A stretch of 64,000 nucleotides of DNA, taken from assembly GCA_051252005.1 (NCBI GenBank), contig JBPOEZ010000001.1, positions 62,001-126,000 on the forward strand, in the 5' to 3' direction. The translations under genes were made by a program, and so were the position numbers. Under the pieces are notes generated by a model. That model did not search any database, was not told where the DNA came from, and saw only the letters and a program-made list of their open reading frames with translations. Position 1 is the stretch's first letter. Each line of letters opens with the position of its first letter. Source of the stretch: JACOMS01 sp051252005. Its GTDB lineage: Bacteria > Pseudomonadota > Alphaproteobacteria > Caulobacterales > Maricaulaceae. Of this stretch, positions 1 through 7,847 are shown in pieces.

Positions 1-498
1 TCAAACAATCATCCGATAGCGCAGTCCCTTCGCGGCGGCACTCAAACGGAGGCTGACCTTCGCTTTGCAGGCAGCCATGTTATACAAGATTTCTTTCAGG
101 CGTTATCGAGGCCCATTCGAGCTTACATGCACCATATTGGTTGCGCGCCGGATCATCCGCTTACGCGCCGCAATACTGGTAAATATCGCCTGACAGGGGC
201 GTGGTCTGTGCGGCTTTCCGGCGACGGCTTCCACGTTAATCACGTGCACCCTGAAGGGTGGATCAGCTCGGCTTTTTATGTGGATGTTCCTAAAGGCACA
301 GAAGCCGACCCTGAGAAACGCGGCTGGATAAAGTTCGGAGAGCCGCCATTCAAAGTTCCTGGGCAAACCTATGAGCATGTGATCGCGCCAAAAGCCGGAC
401 GACTTGTCCTGTTTCCGTCTTATATGTGGCACGGCACAATACCGATTGCGAAAGGCGTAAGCCGCATGACTTTGCCTTTTGATGCTGTGCCTGCCTAA
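1..498 (+). CDS. Putative 2OG-Fe(II) oxygenase, C-terminal part (truncated by window start)
   Basis: The frame is open from base 1, so the window begins inside this gene; about 165 residues are visible. The pattern HVNHVHPEGW followed by an aromatic/Val stretch and Pro, then 'PKAGRLVLFPSYMWHGTIP', matches the double-stranded beta-helix core of the putative 2OG-Fe(II) oxygenase family often fused to TPR or sulfotransferase modules. His residues in the first motif and in MWHGT would be metal ligands. Substrate is unknown. It ends 22 bp before the ATP12 gene on the same strand. The family call is from motif recognition; the missing N terminus could carry a further domain. Confidence 0.75.
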   Translation, partial: SNNHPIAQSLRGGTQTEADLRFAGSHVIQDFFQALSRPIRAYMHHIGCAPDHPLTRRNTGKYRLTGAWSVRLSGDGFHVNHVHPEGWISSAFYVDVPKGTEADPEKRGWIKFGEPPFKVPGQTYEHVIAPKAGRLVLFPSYMWHGTIPIAKGVSRMTLPFDAVPA

Positions 499-520
499 AT
501 AAAGAACATGAGCGAAAAGC

Positions 521-1225
521 ATGAGTAAGAGACATCCCAAACGGTTTTATAAAGAGGTGGATACCACGGAAGTGGACGGCGCCTTCCATGTGTTACTGGA
601 TGGGCGCACGCTTAAAACGCCGGGTAAGGCAACTCTCGTTGCGCCTACTCTTCGTGTGGCTGAATGTGTGGCCAGTGAATGGAATGCACAGCAAGAGCAT
701 ATCCGTCCAGAAACGATGCCTGTCACACGTCTGTTGAATGTGGCAATTGAGCTCACACCTAATAACCGCCCTAAGTTACTGGACGAGGCCCGGTCTTATG
801 CCGGCACGGATTTGCTGTGCTACCGTGACGCGCCAAGTGCGCTCTCGCGTCATCAAGCTGAGAATTGGGACCCTGTGCTTTTATGGGCCAAAGATCGCGG
901 CATTGAATTGCGCGCAGAGGCATCCATTTTGGCTATTGAGCAAACGCCAAGTTCGCTTGATATGGTAAGAGAGTTCGCGGATGGGCTCGATGATTTATCT
1001 CTGACGCTTTTCGTGCATTTCACCGCGGTGTTTGGCTCAGCCATTTTAGCGCTCGCTGTCATGGAAAACCACCTGACTGGATCACGCGCATTTGAACTTT
1101 CGCGATTAGACTCAAACTGGCAAATCGCGCATTGGGGAGAAGACGAAGAGGCCAAAGAAGCGGCGGACGCCGTGGCCATAGAAGTCATGGCATTGTGCAA
1201 AATACTAGGAGATAAATATGTCTGA
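521..1225 (+). CDS. ATP12 family F1-ATPase assembly chaperone
   Basis: 234 aa, the usual size for alphaproteobacterial ATP12 proteins. The N terminus has the family's 'RFYKEV...F.VLLDGRTLKTP' pattern, followed by 'VASEWNAQQEHIRPETMP' and a helical C-terminal half ending in an acidic/Ala-rich segment. In mitochondria ATP12 binds the F1 alpha subunit before assembly; the bacterial homologues are assumed to do the same in the cytoplasm. The stop overlaps the start of the OsmC gene by 8 nt, so the two are probably co-translated. ATG at 521 follows a GCGAAAAGC stretch with only a weak ribosome binding site; an alternative close start is not evident. Confidence 0.93.
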   Translation: MSKRHPKRFYKEVDTTEVDGAFHVLLDGRTLKTPGKATLVAPTLRVAECVASEWNAQQEHIRPETMPVTRLLNVAIELTPNNRPKLLDEARSYAGTDLLCYRDAPSALSRHQAENWDPVLLWAKDRGIELRAEASILAIEQTPSSLDMVREFADGLDDLSLTLFVHFTAVFGSAILALAVMENHLTGSRAFELSRLDSNWQIAHWGEDEEAKEAADAVAIEVMALCKILGDKYV

Positions 1226-1628
1226 ACCTGTAACGGTCAAGGAACGCGCAGGCGGTCTTTATACAAATGACGTCGTAACTTCGCGCCATCATCTCTATGC
1301 CGACGAACCCGTAGAGCTTGGCAGTGCTGATTTAGGGCCGACGCCGTTTGAGTACCTTTGTGCCGGGCTTGGAGCCTGTACGTCCATCACGTTGAGAATG
1401 TACGCCGACCGTAAAAAGTGGCCTGTCAGCCATATTGAGGTGGATGTCAGCCACACGCGTGAAACCCACGCAGATGGCTTGCGGCGGGATGTGTTCACGC
1501 GTGAAATTACGATTGAAGGCGACGTTGATGAGGTGCAGCGCGCCCGCCTGATCGAGATCGCGAATAAATGCCCTGTTCACCGGACTCTAGAAGCCGGCAG
1601 CGACGTGATTACCCGGGCGAAGACGTAA
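1218..1628 (+). CDS. OsmC family peroxiredoxin-like protein
   Basis: 136 aa. OsmC/Ohr proteins reduce organic hydroperoxides with two cysteines; here Cys54 in 'GACTSITLRMYADRK' and Cys118 in 'CPVHRTLE' sit in the expected places, and Cys48 is extra. The fold pattern 'TPFEYLCAGLGACTS' is typical of the YhfA/OsmC branch. Its start overlaps the ATP12 stop (AGGAGATAAAT gives a good ribosome binding site inside the upstream gene). It converges with the glycosyltransferase gene, sharing the last 20 bp. The redox role is family knowledge; the natural substrate is unknown. Confidence 0.93.
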   Translation: MSEPVTVKERAGGLYTNDVVTSRHHLYADEPVELGSADLGPTPFEYLCAGLGACTSITLRMYADRKKWPVSHIEVDVSHTRETHADGLRRDVFTREITIEGDVDEVQRARLIEIANKCPVHRTLEAGSDVITRAKT

Positions 1629-2610
1629 AGTCTGTCGTCGCAGGCATTTCTAAGGCCGCTGAATTTCCATAGAGCTTGAGGTTGAACTGGTCCCACCAAA
1701 AAACCTTGCCAAAGGCGCGGGCCGTTAAAGCAAGGTACTTCACATAGGCGGGCTGGTTCGCGAGTCTAAGGATGCAGGCAATTGGGCCGTAAAAAGCGGC
1801 CTGAAGCGTTCCTGTCATCATGTAATAGGACGTTCCAAGAACAGCGCCTATGAGGCCTTTTTTTGCCTCAATCCGCGTTGGCCCTTGGCCGTACCCAAAG
1901 TTACGGGCTCTTATGTATTTTGTCGTTGCGCGGGCGGCGGGGACTATTTCATAGGTTAAAGCTTGTGGTGACCAAGCAGCTTTCGCTCCTTTTCGGCGAA
2001 GGTGGGTGAATAACATATCGTCTTCGCCGCCTCTATGATTGCGGGCCGGATCGAAAATTGGTGATGGTAACTCGCAAATGCTCAAATCCAATAAGCAACC
2101 ACCCATGCCCAGTGTCGTCTCAATGATACCTTCGGGCTTATTCTTAACCAAGCTTGAAAAATAGGGTTCCATGTAGGGGTTTCGTTTATCGTTTGGGTCA
2201 GGCATGACAGCAATGACAGGCGAGAACGTAATCCCAGCTTTGAACTGGATTGCGGTTTTCACGAGCGTCGCGAGCCATTGCGGCGAGGCCCGCATGTCAT
2301 CATCTAGGAAGGCGATGAAACGCGTATCGACAAGCGACATGCCGCCATTTCGTGCGTTGGAAAGACCAGCCTCCCCAACGTGTATATAACGAATTTCGAA
2401 AGGGGAGATTTTGTTCAAAGCCTCGACCGCAGCTTTTTCTTGGTTCGTCTTATTATTATCAGCAACAATGAGGGTGACGTCTTGGGTGAGGCCTTCTTGC
2501 GCAAACAGGCTTGCGAGTGCGGTTTGCAGACCTTGCGACCTTTGGAAGGTGGGGATTAAGATGCTGATGCCGGAACTGATGTTCGGAGTCTGTGAGGGTG
2601 ATTTGACCAC
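1609..2610 (-). CDS. Family 2 glycosyltransferase
   Basis: 333 aa. The N terminus 'SILIPTFQRSQGLQTALASL' is the GT-A nucleotide-binding start, followed by a DNN near residue 51 and the metal-binding DDD at residues 103-105 ('FLDDDMRASP'). A later 'GGEDDMLFTHLRR' is the usual acceptor-site ED motif. A hydrophobic stretch around residues 250-280 suggests membrane association. It probably adds a sugar to a cell-surface polysaccharide or lipid, but no linked glycan locus is present, so the substrate cannot be named. The 3' end overlaps the convergent OsmC gene. Confidence 0.88.
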   Translation of the reverse strand: MVKSPSQTPNISSGISILIPTFQRSQGLQTALASLFAQEGLTQDVTLIVADNNKTNQEKAAVEALNKISPFEIRYIHVGEAGLSNARNGGMSLVDTRFIAFLDDDMRASPQWLATLVKTAIQFKAGITFSPVIAVMPDPNDKRNPYMEPYFSSLVKNKPEGIIETTLGMGGCLLDLSICELPSPIFDPARNHRGGEDDMLFTHLRRKGAKAAWSPQALTYEIVPAARATTKYIRARNFGYGQGPTRIEAKKGLIGAVLGTSYYMMTGTLQAAFYGPIACILRLANQPAYVKYLALTARAFGKVFWWDQFNLKLYGNSAALEMPATTDFTSSPG

Positions 2611-2728
2611 GAGTTCTCCTTACGCAGCGCTAATGAAAAAGGCTATACGTACATAGAACGTCTGAGTGACTAGAATCCGTCGTTTTTATTTTATATTTTG
2701 TCCGTATCGAGAAGTCTTTCGACAGGGT

Positions 2729-2757
2729 GTTGGAGCCGCAGTGAAGCTGGCTCCAAC
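2729..2757 (-). terminator. Hairpin after the BlaR1-like gene
   Basis: A perfect 9-bp inverted repeat, GTTGGAGCC and GGCTCCAAC, with an 11-nt loop lies 18 bp beyond the stop of the M56 peptidase gene and before the glycosyltransferase gene. On the minus strand no U-run follows the stem; on the plus strand TTTGCTT follows. It could end transcription of the BlaI/BlaR1 operon or act as an mRNA 3' stabiliser. Confidence 0.4.
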
Positions 2758-2774
2758 TTTGCTTGGTTGCGAAG

Positions 2775-4388
2775 CTACTTTTCTGCTTCTATTGCCTCTT
2801 GCGCCTCAATTAGGGCTTTACGGGCTTTTTCGATTTTGCGTTTAGATTTAGCCGATAGTTTTTCATCATTAAGGTTCTCAAGAAGGCCGTGAGCCGCGTT
2901 AACCATAGCTTTAGCAGGCGTGCCATGGATCATAGTTGTGCCGCTATCATCAAGGTCAAGGGTGATATTATCAGACGTAGAAAATGAGTATACTTTGACC
3001 TCTTTACTCGAGCCGTCTTTTCCGTCGCCGAGCTTTTTAATGATAACGTTTTTGTGCTGACCATCCATAGGGCCGAACTCGTCTTCAGTGATGATTTCAA
3101 TGCGCCTCTCAATGTCCTTCCCGTCGCCGTTTCTGAATACCATGATATTCGAATTCCCAGAACCATTTTGATCATGGCTCATATGAGGGCCGTGTTCCAT
3201 CTCTATGACATTGGCGTCTACTTTCGTTTTTACGCCGTTCTTGTCGATTGAGTAGGCTTTGGTTTCGCCGTTTTCGGTGATAATTTCGTAATGAGTTTCG
3301 GTCTTAACGCCGTCCACATCTTGAACGGATTTTATGACCCTTGTCGACGTTTGCGTGGTGGTAGGTTTTCCGGCTAGTTCTTCGCCGCCAGGACTTCCGG
3401 CGAGTGATATAGGGGAGGTAAGGGCAACAGCGCCTATCAAAAGGCTGCCTGCCGCTAGCCGCGATAGAAATGTTGCTTTGCGAGTTTTTGTTGTCATCAT
3501 CATAAGTCTCTCCTTTAGTGGATGATAAATCGTTAGCCCCATTGGCATATTATATGGAGGCATTTTTTGAGTCGGTTGGACGGCGTGTTTGGCCGCGTGT
3601 AATAAGGTTTCCGCGTAGGTGCGGGCCGTGTGTTTGTCGTTGCCCATCAGGCGTAAAACCGATGCATCGCAGGCTGCTTCTTGATCGGCGCGAAATCTAC
3701 GTGCGGCGAAATGTACGAGCGGGTTGGGCCAATTAATTGCGCGAAAAATGAGAGCTGTTAGTGCTGCCCATAAATCACGGCGTTTAATGTGCGCCAGTTC
3801 ATGCATGAGCGTCATGTCTTGCTGCTGCGGCGAAAAATGCGTGCCAAAATTATGCGGTACGATAATGAGCGGACGAAAAACCCCTGTTACCAATGGACCG
3901 ACTTGAGAGGAAGATATTCTGATTTCTGGGACGGCCTTGAAGCCTGCTTTCTTTGCAGTCGCCTGTGTAAGAGAGATGGCTTTCCCCGCGAGTGGGCGGC
4001 TATTAACGCGCAAGGCGGTAACATAGGTTTTTTGGCGGTAAAGCTCTCGGCCCAACCATAAAAGCGCAACGCCAAGCCAGAGTGCCGTTAACCAGAACGC
4101 CCAATGGATCGGGGCTGGTGAGGCCATGGGGATGGCGGCGGGATCGATAGGCAGTGCGTATTGCATTCCATTTAACGGCGCCGGCGACATAGACAGCGCA
4201 GGTTTGATAATAGGAATGTTCATCGGCGGCATGAAAAGGCGTAGGAGGGGGAGCGCCCAGAGGGTATAGGCAGCTCTCGCTCCAAAGCGCCGTGCAAACG
4301 GTCGTCTAATGACGAGGATAAATCCGGTAAGACATGTGATTGCTATGCCCGTTTGCGAGGCCCAGTCTAAAATTATATCAGCGCTCAT
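2775..4388 (-). CDS. BlaR1/MecR1-like M56 family membrane metallopeptidase with unusual sensor tail
   Basis: 537 aa. The N-terminal part has three hydrophobic segments (about residues 8-28, 41-53 and 96-113), then a cytoplasmic zinc protease with HELAH at 196-200 and a likely third ligand Glu237 in 'ADQEAACDAS'. A fourth membrane segment at about 308-332 leads to a C-terminal periplasmic region of about 200 residues. In BlaR1 that region is a penicillin-binding domain; here I see no SxxK-type transpeptidase motif. It is instead rich in Lys/Glu/Asp and repeats of 'TETHYEI', ending in a helical 'KIEKARKALIEAQEAIEAEK' tail. So the signal sensed is probably not a beta-lactam. It overlaps the BlaI-like gene by 11 bp. 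Confidence 0.88.
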   Translation of the reverse strand: MSADIILDWASQTGIAITCLTGFILVIRRPFARRFGARAAYTLWALPLLRLFMPPMNIPIIKPALSMSPAPLNGMQYALPIDPAAIPMASPAPIHWAFWLTALWLGVALLWLGRELYRQKTYVTALRVNSRPLAGKAISLTQATAKKAGFKAVPEIRISSSQVGPLVTGVFRPLIIVPHNFGTHFSPQQQDMTLMHELAHIKRRDLWAALTALIFRAINWPNPLVHFAARRFRADQEAACDASVLRLMGNDKHTARTYAETLLHAAKHAVQPTQKMPPYNMPMGLTIYHPLKERLMMMTTKTRKATFLSRLAAGSLLIGAVALTSPISLAGSPGGEELAGKPTTTQTSTRVIKSVQDVDGVKTETHYEIITENGETKAYSIDKNGVKTKVDANVIEMEHGPHMSHDQNGSGNSNIMVFRNGDGKDIERRIEIITEDEFGPMDGQHKNVIIKKLGDGKDGSSKEVKVYSFSTSDNITLDLDDSGTTMIHGTPAKAMVNAAHGLLENLNDEKLSAKSKRKIEKARKALIEAQEAIEAEK

Positions 4389-4752
4389 TTTTAAGCTCCT
4401 GTATGAGGGCTTCTAGCTCTTTAATGTCCGTGTCGCTTAGGCCGTCGCCTTGTGCCAAGTGAGCGACTAAAGGCGCTGCGCGGCCGCCAAATAGCCGTTC
4501 TGAAAGCGTTTTGGCGGCTTTGGCAGCATAGGTTTCGCGAGTGATAAGCGGGGCATATAAAAACCGCCGTCCATCCTGTTCTGTGGCCAGGGCTTTTTTT
4601 GTTACAAGGCGCGAGAGCAGCGTTTTTACGGTGCGGATATTCCAGTCGGTATCGCTAGATAATTTACTGGCTATGTCGCTGGCCGCAAGAGGGCTTTGTG
4701 ACCATAGCACTTCCATAACTGTCAATTCTGCTTGTGAAATACGCTGACCCAT
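4378..4752 (-). CDS. BlaI/MecI/CopY family transcriptional repressor
   Basis: 124 aa, standard length for the family. The winged-helix start 'ISQAELTVMEVLWSQSPLAASDIA' and 'WNIRTVKTLLSRLVTKKALATEQDGRRFLYAPLI' are diagnostic; the C-terminal half is the dimerisation domain that the partner protease cleaves. It is the first gene of the operon with the M56 peptidase and lies directly downstream of two palindromic operator-like sites, which implies autoregulation. Other targets cannot be seen in this window. Confidence 0.95.
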   Translation of the reverse strand: MGQRISQAELTVMEVLWSQSPLAASDIASKLSSDTDWNIRTVKTLLSRLVTKKALATEQDGRRFLYAPLITRETYAAKAAKTLSERLFGGRAAPLVAHLAQGDGLSDTDIKELEALIQELKNER

Positions 4753-4768
4753 GTCGTCCCTTTGCTTT

Positions 4769-4808
4769 GATTACAGCTGTAGTCGTACTTGAGATTACAG
4801 GTGTAGTC
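4769..4808. promoter_or_regulatory. Tandem BlaI-type operator
   Basis: Two near-identical 16-bp palindromes, GATTACAGCTGTAGTC at 4769-4784 and GATTACAGGTGTAGTC at 4793-4808, are separated by 8 bp, giving a 24-bp period. Each contains the TACAnnTGTA core known for BlaI/MecI operators. They lie 17-56 bp upstream of the repressor start codon, the expected place for autorepression by two side-by-side dimers. Confidence 0.85.
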
Positions 4809-4873
4809 AATTGGGGTTTCATGACATTTTAGAGAGGAAGGGGAGGGTATAGGATTAAGCGCCGTAATGGGCT

Positions 4874-5983
4874 TTAATTCGCGCAGGTTCCGTCAAGGCC
4901 GTTGATCCACTCACGGATCAAAGCGACGCCCTCTTGATGTTCTACGGCGCGGCCGAGTTCTGGCATCATGATCGCAGGATTTTTCGACGCCATGCGGTAT
5001 GTGACAATAGACGCGTCAGCATCACCCGGTACAATGCCGTAGACACGATTGCCTGTGCCGCGTCCGGCAGCAATGGGCGTTTTGCAAATTCCAAGGTGCG
5101 GGCCAATGGGAGTTTCCGGCGTGAGGTGCAGTCCGGACGTATCCGCCGGGCCAGTTTTGCTATGGCAATGCGAGCAGTTAATATCGAGATAGGCGCGGGC
5201 GCGGTCATCGACGCTTCGCGAGGTGTCATTCCAGTCGGCATTAGCGGGTGCATTTTCTGGGGTGCTTTCGAGAAGCCCTGCATCGACCCAATGGGCTAAC
5301 TGATTGCGGAGCTCTTTATCACCATAAAGCTTGTCATGATTTAAATGCCGTGCTTTTGGGCCGATGGGCTGAATAGCTTTTGTATTGCTATCGATGGCGT
5401 GGCACCCCGCGCATTGGTTGACGTTGGGGACAACATAAGTGAACGGCGTTTTCGCGTCGCCGTCAATCATGGTTAGCTTTTGGGCATCGCCTGTGCGCGC
5501 CAGTACGGCTTCGGTCTGCTCGTTGTTCCAGACATAGGGCAGGGCGATCCAGCCTTCTTTGCGGCGGGCAAGAACCCGTGTTTCGATTAACTGCATCATA
5601 TCAGAACGAAGAACCGTGCTGTCTGAAGCATCTGGATTGATCTTTAAGACTTCATCCTGGGCGCCGCCTTTGGTGTAGTAAAACGTCTTGGTAATGACTG
5701 TGCCAACGGGGAAGTCAAATACATCGGTTTCGCTATAGGTGGCAGGTTTGCCGCCTTCGACCCAAACCGTTCGCAGTTTTTGCGCGTAGTCTGAAAAAAG
5801 CGGAGTGTTAAGATCGTAGGCCGTGACCCCGTTGCTGAGACGTAGAGCGTCTTTTGAGACGCTAACTTGTCCCCATTCGCTTAAGGTTTGCGGATTGCCC
5901 TCTGCGTGAAAAACCGGTTTGGTCTCTGTTTGGCAAGCCGCCAAACAGAGAAACGCGGCGTAGAGGGCGGCCAGACGACTCAT
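4874..5983 (-). CDS. SO2930/HNE_0200-type diheme c-type cytochrome lipoprotein
   Basis: 369 aa from the chosen ATG at 5983, whose ATGA overlaps the stop of the upstream beta-helix gene; a longer reading would run back into that gene. The start also gives a proper lipoprotein signal, 'AALYAAFLCLAAC' with Cys17 as the lipidated residue. Two heme c sites are present: CAGCH at 191-195 and CSHCH at 270-274, with 'MPELGR' near the C terminus supplying a likely Met axial ligand. The pattern 'TPLFSDYA' is typical of the family. It is always found beside a beta-helix partner, suggesting an envelope complex, but no biochemical role is known to me. Confidence 0.9.
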   Translation of the reverse strand: MSRLAALYAAFLCLAACQTETKPVFHAEGNPQTLSEWGQVSVSKDALRLSNGVTAYDLNTPLFSDYAQKLRTVWVEGGKPATYSETDVFDFPVGTVITKTFYYTKGGAQDEVLKINPDASDSTVLRSDMMQLIETRVLARRKEGWIALPYVWNNEQTEAVLARTGDAQKLTMIDGDAKTPFTYVVPNVNQCAGCHAIDSNTKAIQPIGPKARHLNHDKLYGDKELRNQLAHWVDAGLLESTPENAPANADWNDTSRSVDDRARAYLDINCSHCHSKTGPADTSGLHLTPETPIGPHLGICKTPIAAGRGTGNRVYGIVPGDADASIVTYRMASKNPAIMMPELGRAVEHQEGVALIREWINGLDGTCAN

Positions 5984-7206
5984 TTTGAGAATGTGACTTC
6001 CGCTAGTTTTTCTAGTTGGCAAGTATGATCGGATTTATCGACTATGCCTGGGTTTTTATAACCGCCAGGGCCATCGACATTGATCATTTCGGCTTCGCCG
6101 TTATCGACGCAGAGTCTGTTTTCAGCGGTAGGTTTTCCGTCTACGAATTTTGCGCTATCGACATAACCGTCCCACAACACATCTGGGAGTGCGCCTTTGA
6201 GGCCAAACATAGCGACCTTTAAAGCTTTAAGGTCAAGGCCGTCCGGCGAGTCTCCACCACCTTCAAGCTCGTTATCGTAAATATAGATGCCTTCGGGATA
6301 GGGATCGAAATCGCTAGAGGTATCAAGGTTTTCAAATCCCGACGAAAACACGCTGGAGATAATGATGTTTGTGGTCTTGTTGTTTTTGATACGGTTGCCA
6401 AAAATCTCGACTTTGTCATTGGAGTTAATCACCACGCCAGACCCTGCAGGAACGCTGGCAACGGGCGTGCCTTTATGGCCGAAGTTCTTAGTGTTGTTCT
6501 CGAACACGTCATTATTGTAAACGCGTGTGCTGTGTCCAGGGGTCGGAAGGTTCGGCATATTAAATACCAAAATTCCGCCCGTATTATTCGTGGCCACATT
6601 TTCGTAAACATCGGCGTAGACTGAGTTTTCAATCTCGATCCCTGCGACGTTATATTCTGCGCGGTTGCGGCGGACGATAATGTTTTTGGACTGTCCTACA
6701 TAGATCCCAGCGTCAGATGCGCCGATAGCGACAGAGTCTTCGATAAGGACGTTTTCGCATTGAACCGGATACATGCCGTAAGCACCGTTTGAGGTCTTGT
6801 AGCCGCCAGTCCATTCTGTGCGAACGCCGCGCAGGGTAATGTTCTTGCCGTCGCTGATTTTTAGAGCATCGCCGATTGTGTCTTCGATGGCCATGTTTTC
6901 AAGAGTGAAATCACTCGCCGTGACCAAAAGTCCTTCCGCGCCCGAGACTTGTCCTTTGAAGGACAGGATCGATTTATCAAGGCCTGCGCCGCGTAATGTC
7001 ACGCCGTCAACGGTAAGGGAAAGTGAGCGGTCAAATGTGTGAACACCTTCCGGAATTTCGATCACATCGCCAGCCTTTGCGTCCAAAAGCATTTCTTGAA
7101 AGTTTGAGGCAAAGGCTGTTGGCGCGGCGACTTCAGCAGTGTCCTTAGCTTGACAGGCGAATAAGAGCGCAGTCCCCAATAGTAGTGGTGTGTATGTAAG
7201 CTTCAT
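5980..7206 (-). CDS. Parallel beta-helix repeat lipoprotein (SO2929-type), partner of the diheme cytochrome
   Basis: 408 aa from ATG at 7206, chosen because GGGAG lies just upstream and because it gives a clean lipoprotein signal with Cys18 in 'LLFACQA'; an upstream in-frame start adds a charged non-signal extension. Many short repeats such as 'GKNITLRGV', 'SKNIIVRRNRAEYN' and 'NDKVEIFGNRIKNNKT' form a right-handed parallel beta-helix like those of pectate lyase or NosD. Polysaccharide binding or cleavage is possible but unproven. Translationally coupled (ATGA) to the downstream cytochrome gene. Confidence 0.9.
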   Translation of the reverse strand: MKLTYTPLLLGTALLFACQAKDTAEVAAPTAFASNFQEMLLDAKAGDVIEIPEGVHTFDRSLSLTVDGVTLRGAGLDKSILSFKGQVSGAEGLLVTASDFTLENMAIEDTIGDALKISDGKNITLRGVRTEWTGGYKTSNGAYGMYPVQCENVLIEDSVAIGASDAGIYVGQSKNIIVRRNRAEYNVAGIEIENSVYADVYENVATNNTGGILVFNMPNLPTPGHSTRVYNNDVFENNTKNFGHKGTPVASVPAGSGVVINSNDKVEIFGNRIKNNKTTNIIISSVFSSGFENLDTSSDFDPYPEGIYIYDNELEGGGDSPDGLDLKALKVAMFGLKGALPDVLWDGYVDSAKFVDGKPTAENRLCVDNGEAEMINVDGPGGYKNPGIVDKSDHTCQLEKLAEVTFSK

Positions 7207-7262
7207 TTTTCTCCCCTTTCCCACTTTATTGCATGCTAACGAATGATCTGCCAAGAGGAGAT

Positions 7263-7634
7263 ATGAAAGACCTCGCTGTAACCTTGTTAATCCTGATTGC
7301 CGGATTTATAAACTTTGTGCCGGTGGTTGGCGTGGTCTCACGTCATAAACTTGAGAAATTATACGGGACAGGCATCAGTGATCCTGATCTTGAAATTCTT
7401 ATGCGTCACCGCGCGGTGATGTTTGGGATGCTCGGCGCGTTTATGATCTACGCCGCGCTTACAAGCGAACATAGGCTTTGGGCGATTGGCGCAGGCCTAG
7501 TAAGTATGACCGCCTTTATTGCTCTGGCTTTTAGTGTTGGCGGGTTCAATTCAAGCATTAGCAAGATCAATAAAGCGGATTACCTAGCAATAGCCTGCTT
7601 GCTCATTGCTTTGGGATTGTTGTTCGTAAAATAG
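7263..7634 (+). CDS. Small four-helix integral membrane protein
   Basis: 123 aa from ATG at 7263, preceded by AAGAGGAG at ideal spacing; an upstream in-frame ATG at 7233 has no such site. Four hydrophobic segments are visible (starting around 'AVTLLILIAGFINF', 'FGMLGAFMIYAAL', 'LWAIGAGLVSMTAFIAL' and 'LAIACLLIALGLLF'). It is divergent from the beta-helix/cytochrome pair, with the promoters of both in the 56-bp gap. I do not recognise a function; the neighbourhood suggests it may act with the envelope cytochrome module. Confidence 0.8.
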   Translation: MKDLAVTLLILIAGFINFVPVVGVVSRHKLEKLYGTGISDPDLEILMRHRAVMFGMLGAFMIYAALTSEHRLWAIGAGLVSMTAFIALAFSVGGFNSSISKINKADYLAIACLLIALGLLFVK

Positions 7635-7640
7635 ACAGAG

Positions 7641-7679
7641 ACGGGGTCATCAAAAGAGAGAGAATGATGACCACCGTCC
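7641..7679. other. Long hairpin between convergent genes
   Basis: GACGGGGTCATCA at 7641-7653 pairs with TGATGACCACCGTC at 7666-7679, a 13-bp stem with one bulge and a purine-rich 12-nt loop. It starts 7 bp after the membrane-protein stop. No U-run follows on the plus strand, so it may be an mRNA end structure rather than a classic terminator. The remaining gap to 7847 shows no gene. Confidence 0.5.
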
Positions 7680-7847
7680 TGCTGCGTGATCTGAGGGCCG
7701 TTACTTATTCTCAGCCGATCCTTGGGGGAGGAAGGTCGCAGACGGGACGCACGCAAGTTTGTTTATAAAGATCTGCCTTGAACGGGCCCTGAATATCGGC
7801 TTCAGCTTCTGTTTATGTAGATTATCTTTTGGTAAGGTTAGGCGTGT

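Noticed and set aside
103..540. Long minus-strand reading frame opposite the 2OG oxygenase
   Set aside because: It mirrors the real coding frame on the plus strand, has no ribosome binding site and no family features.
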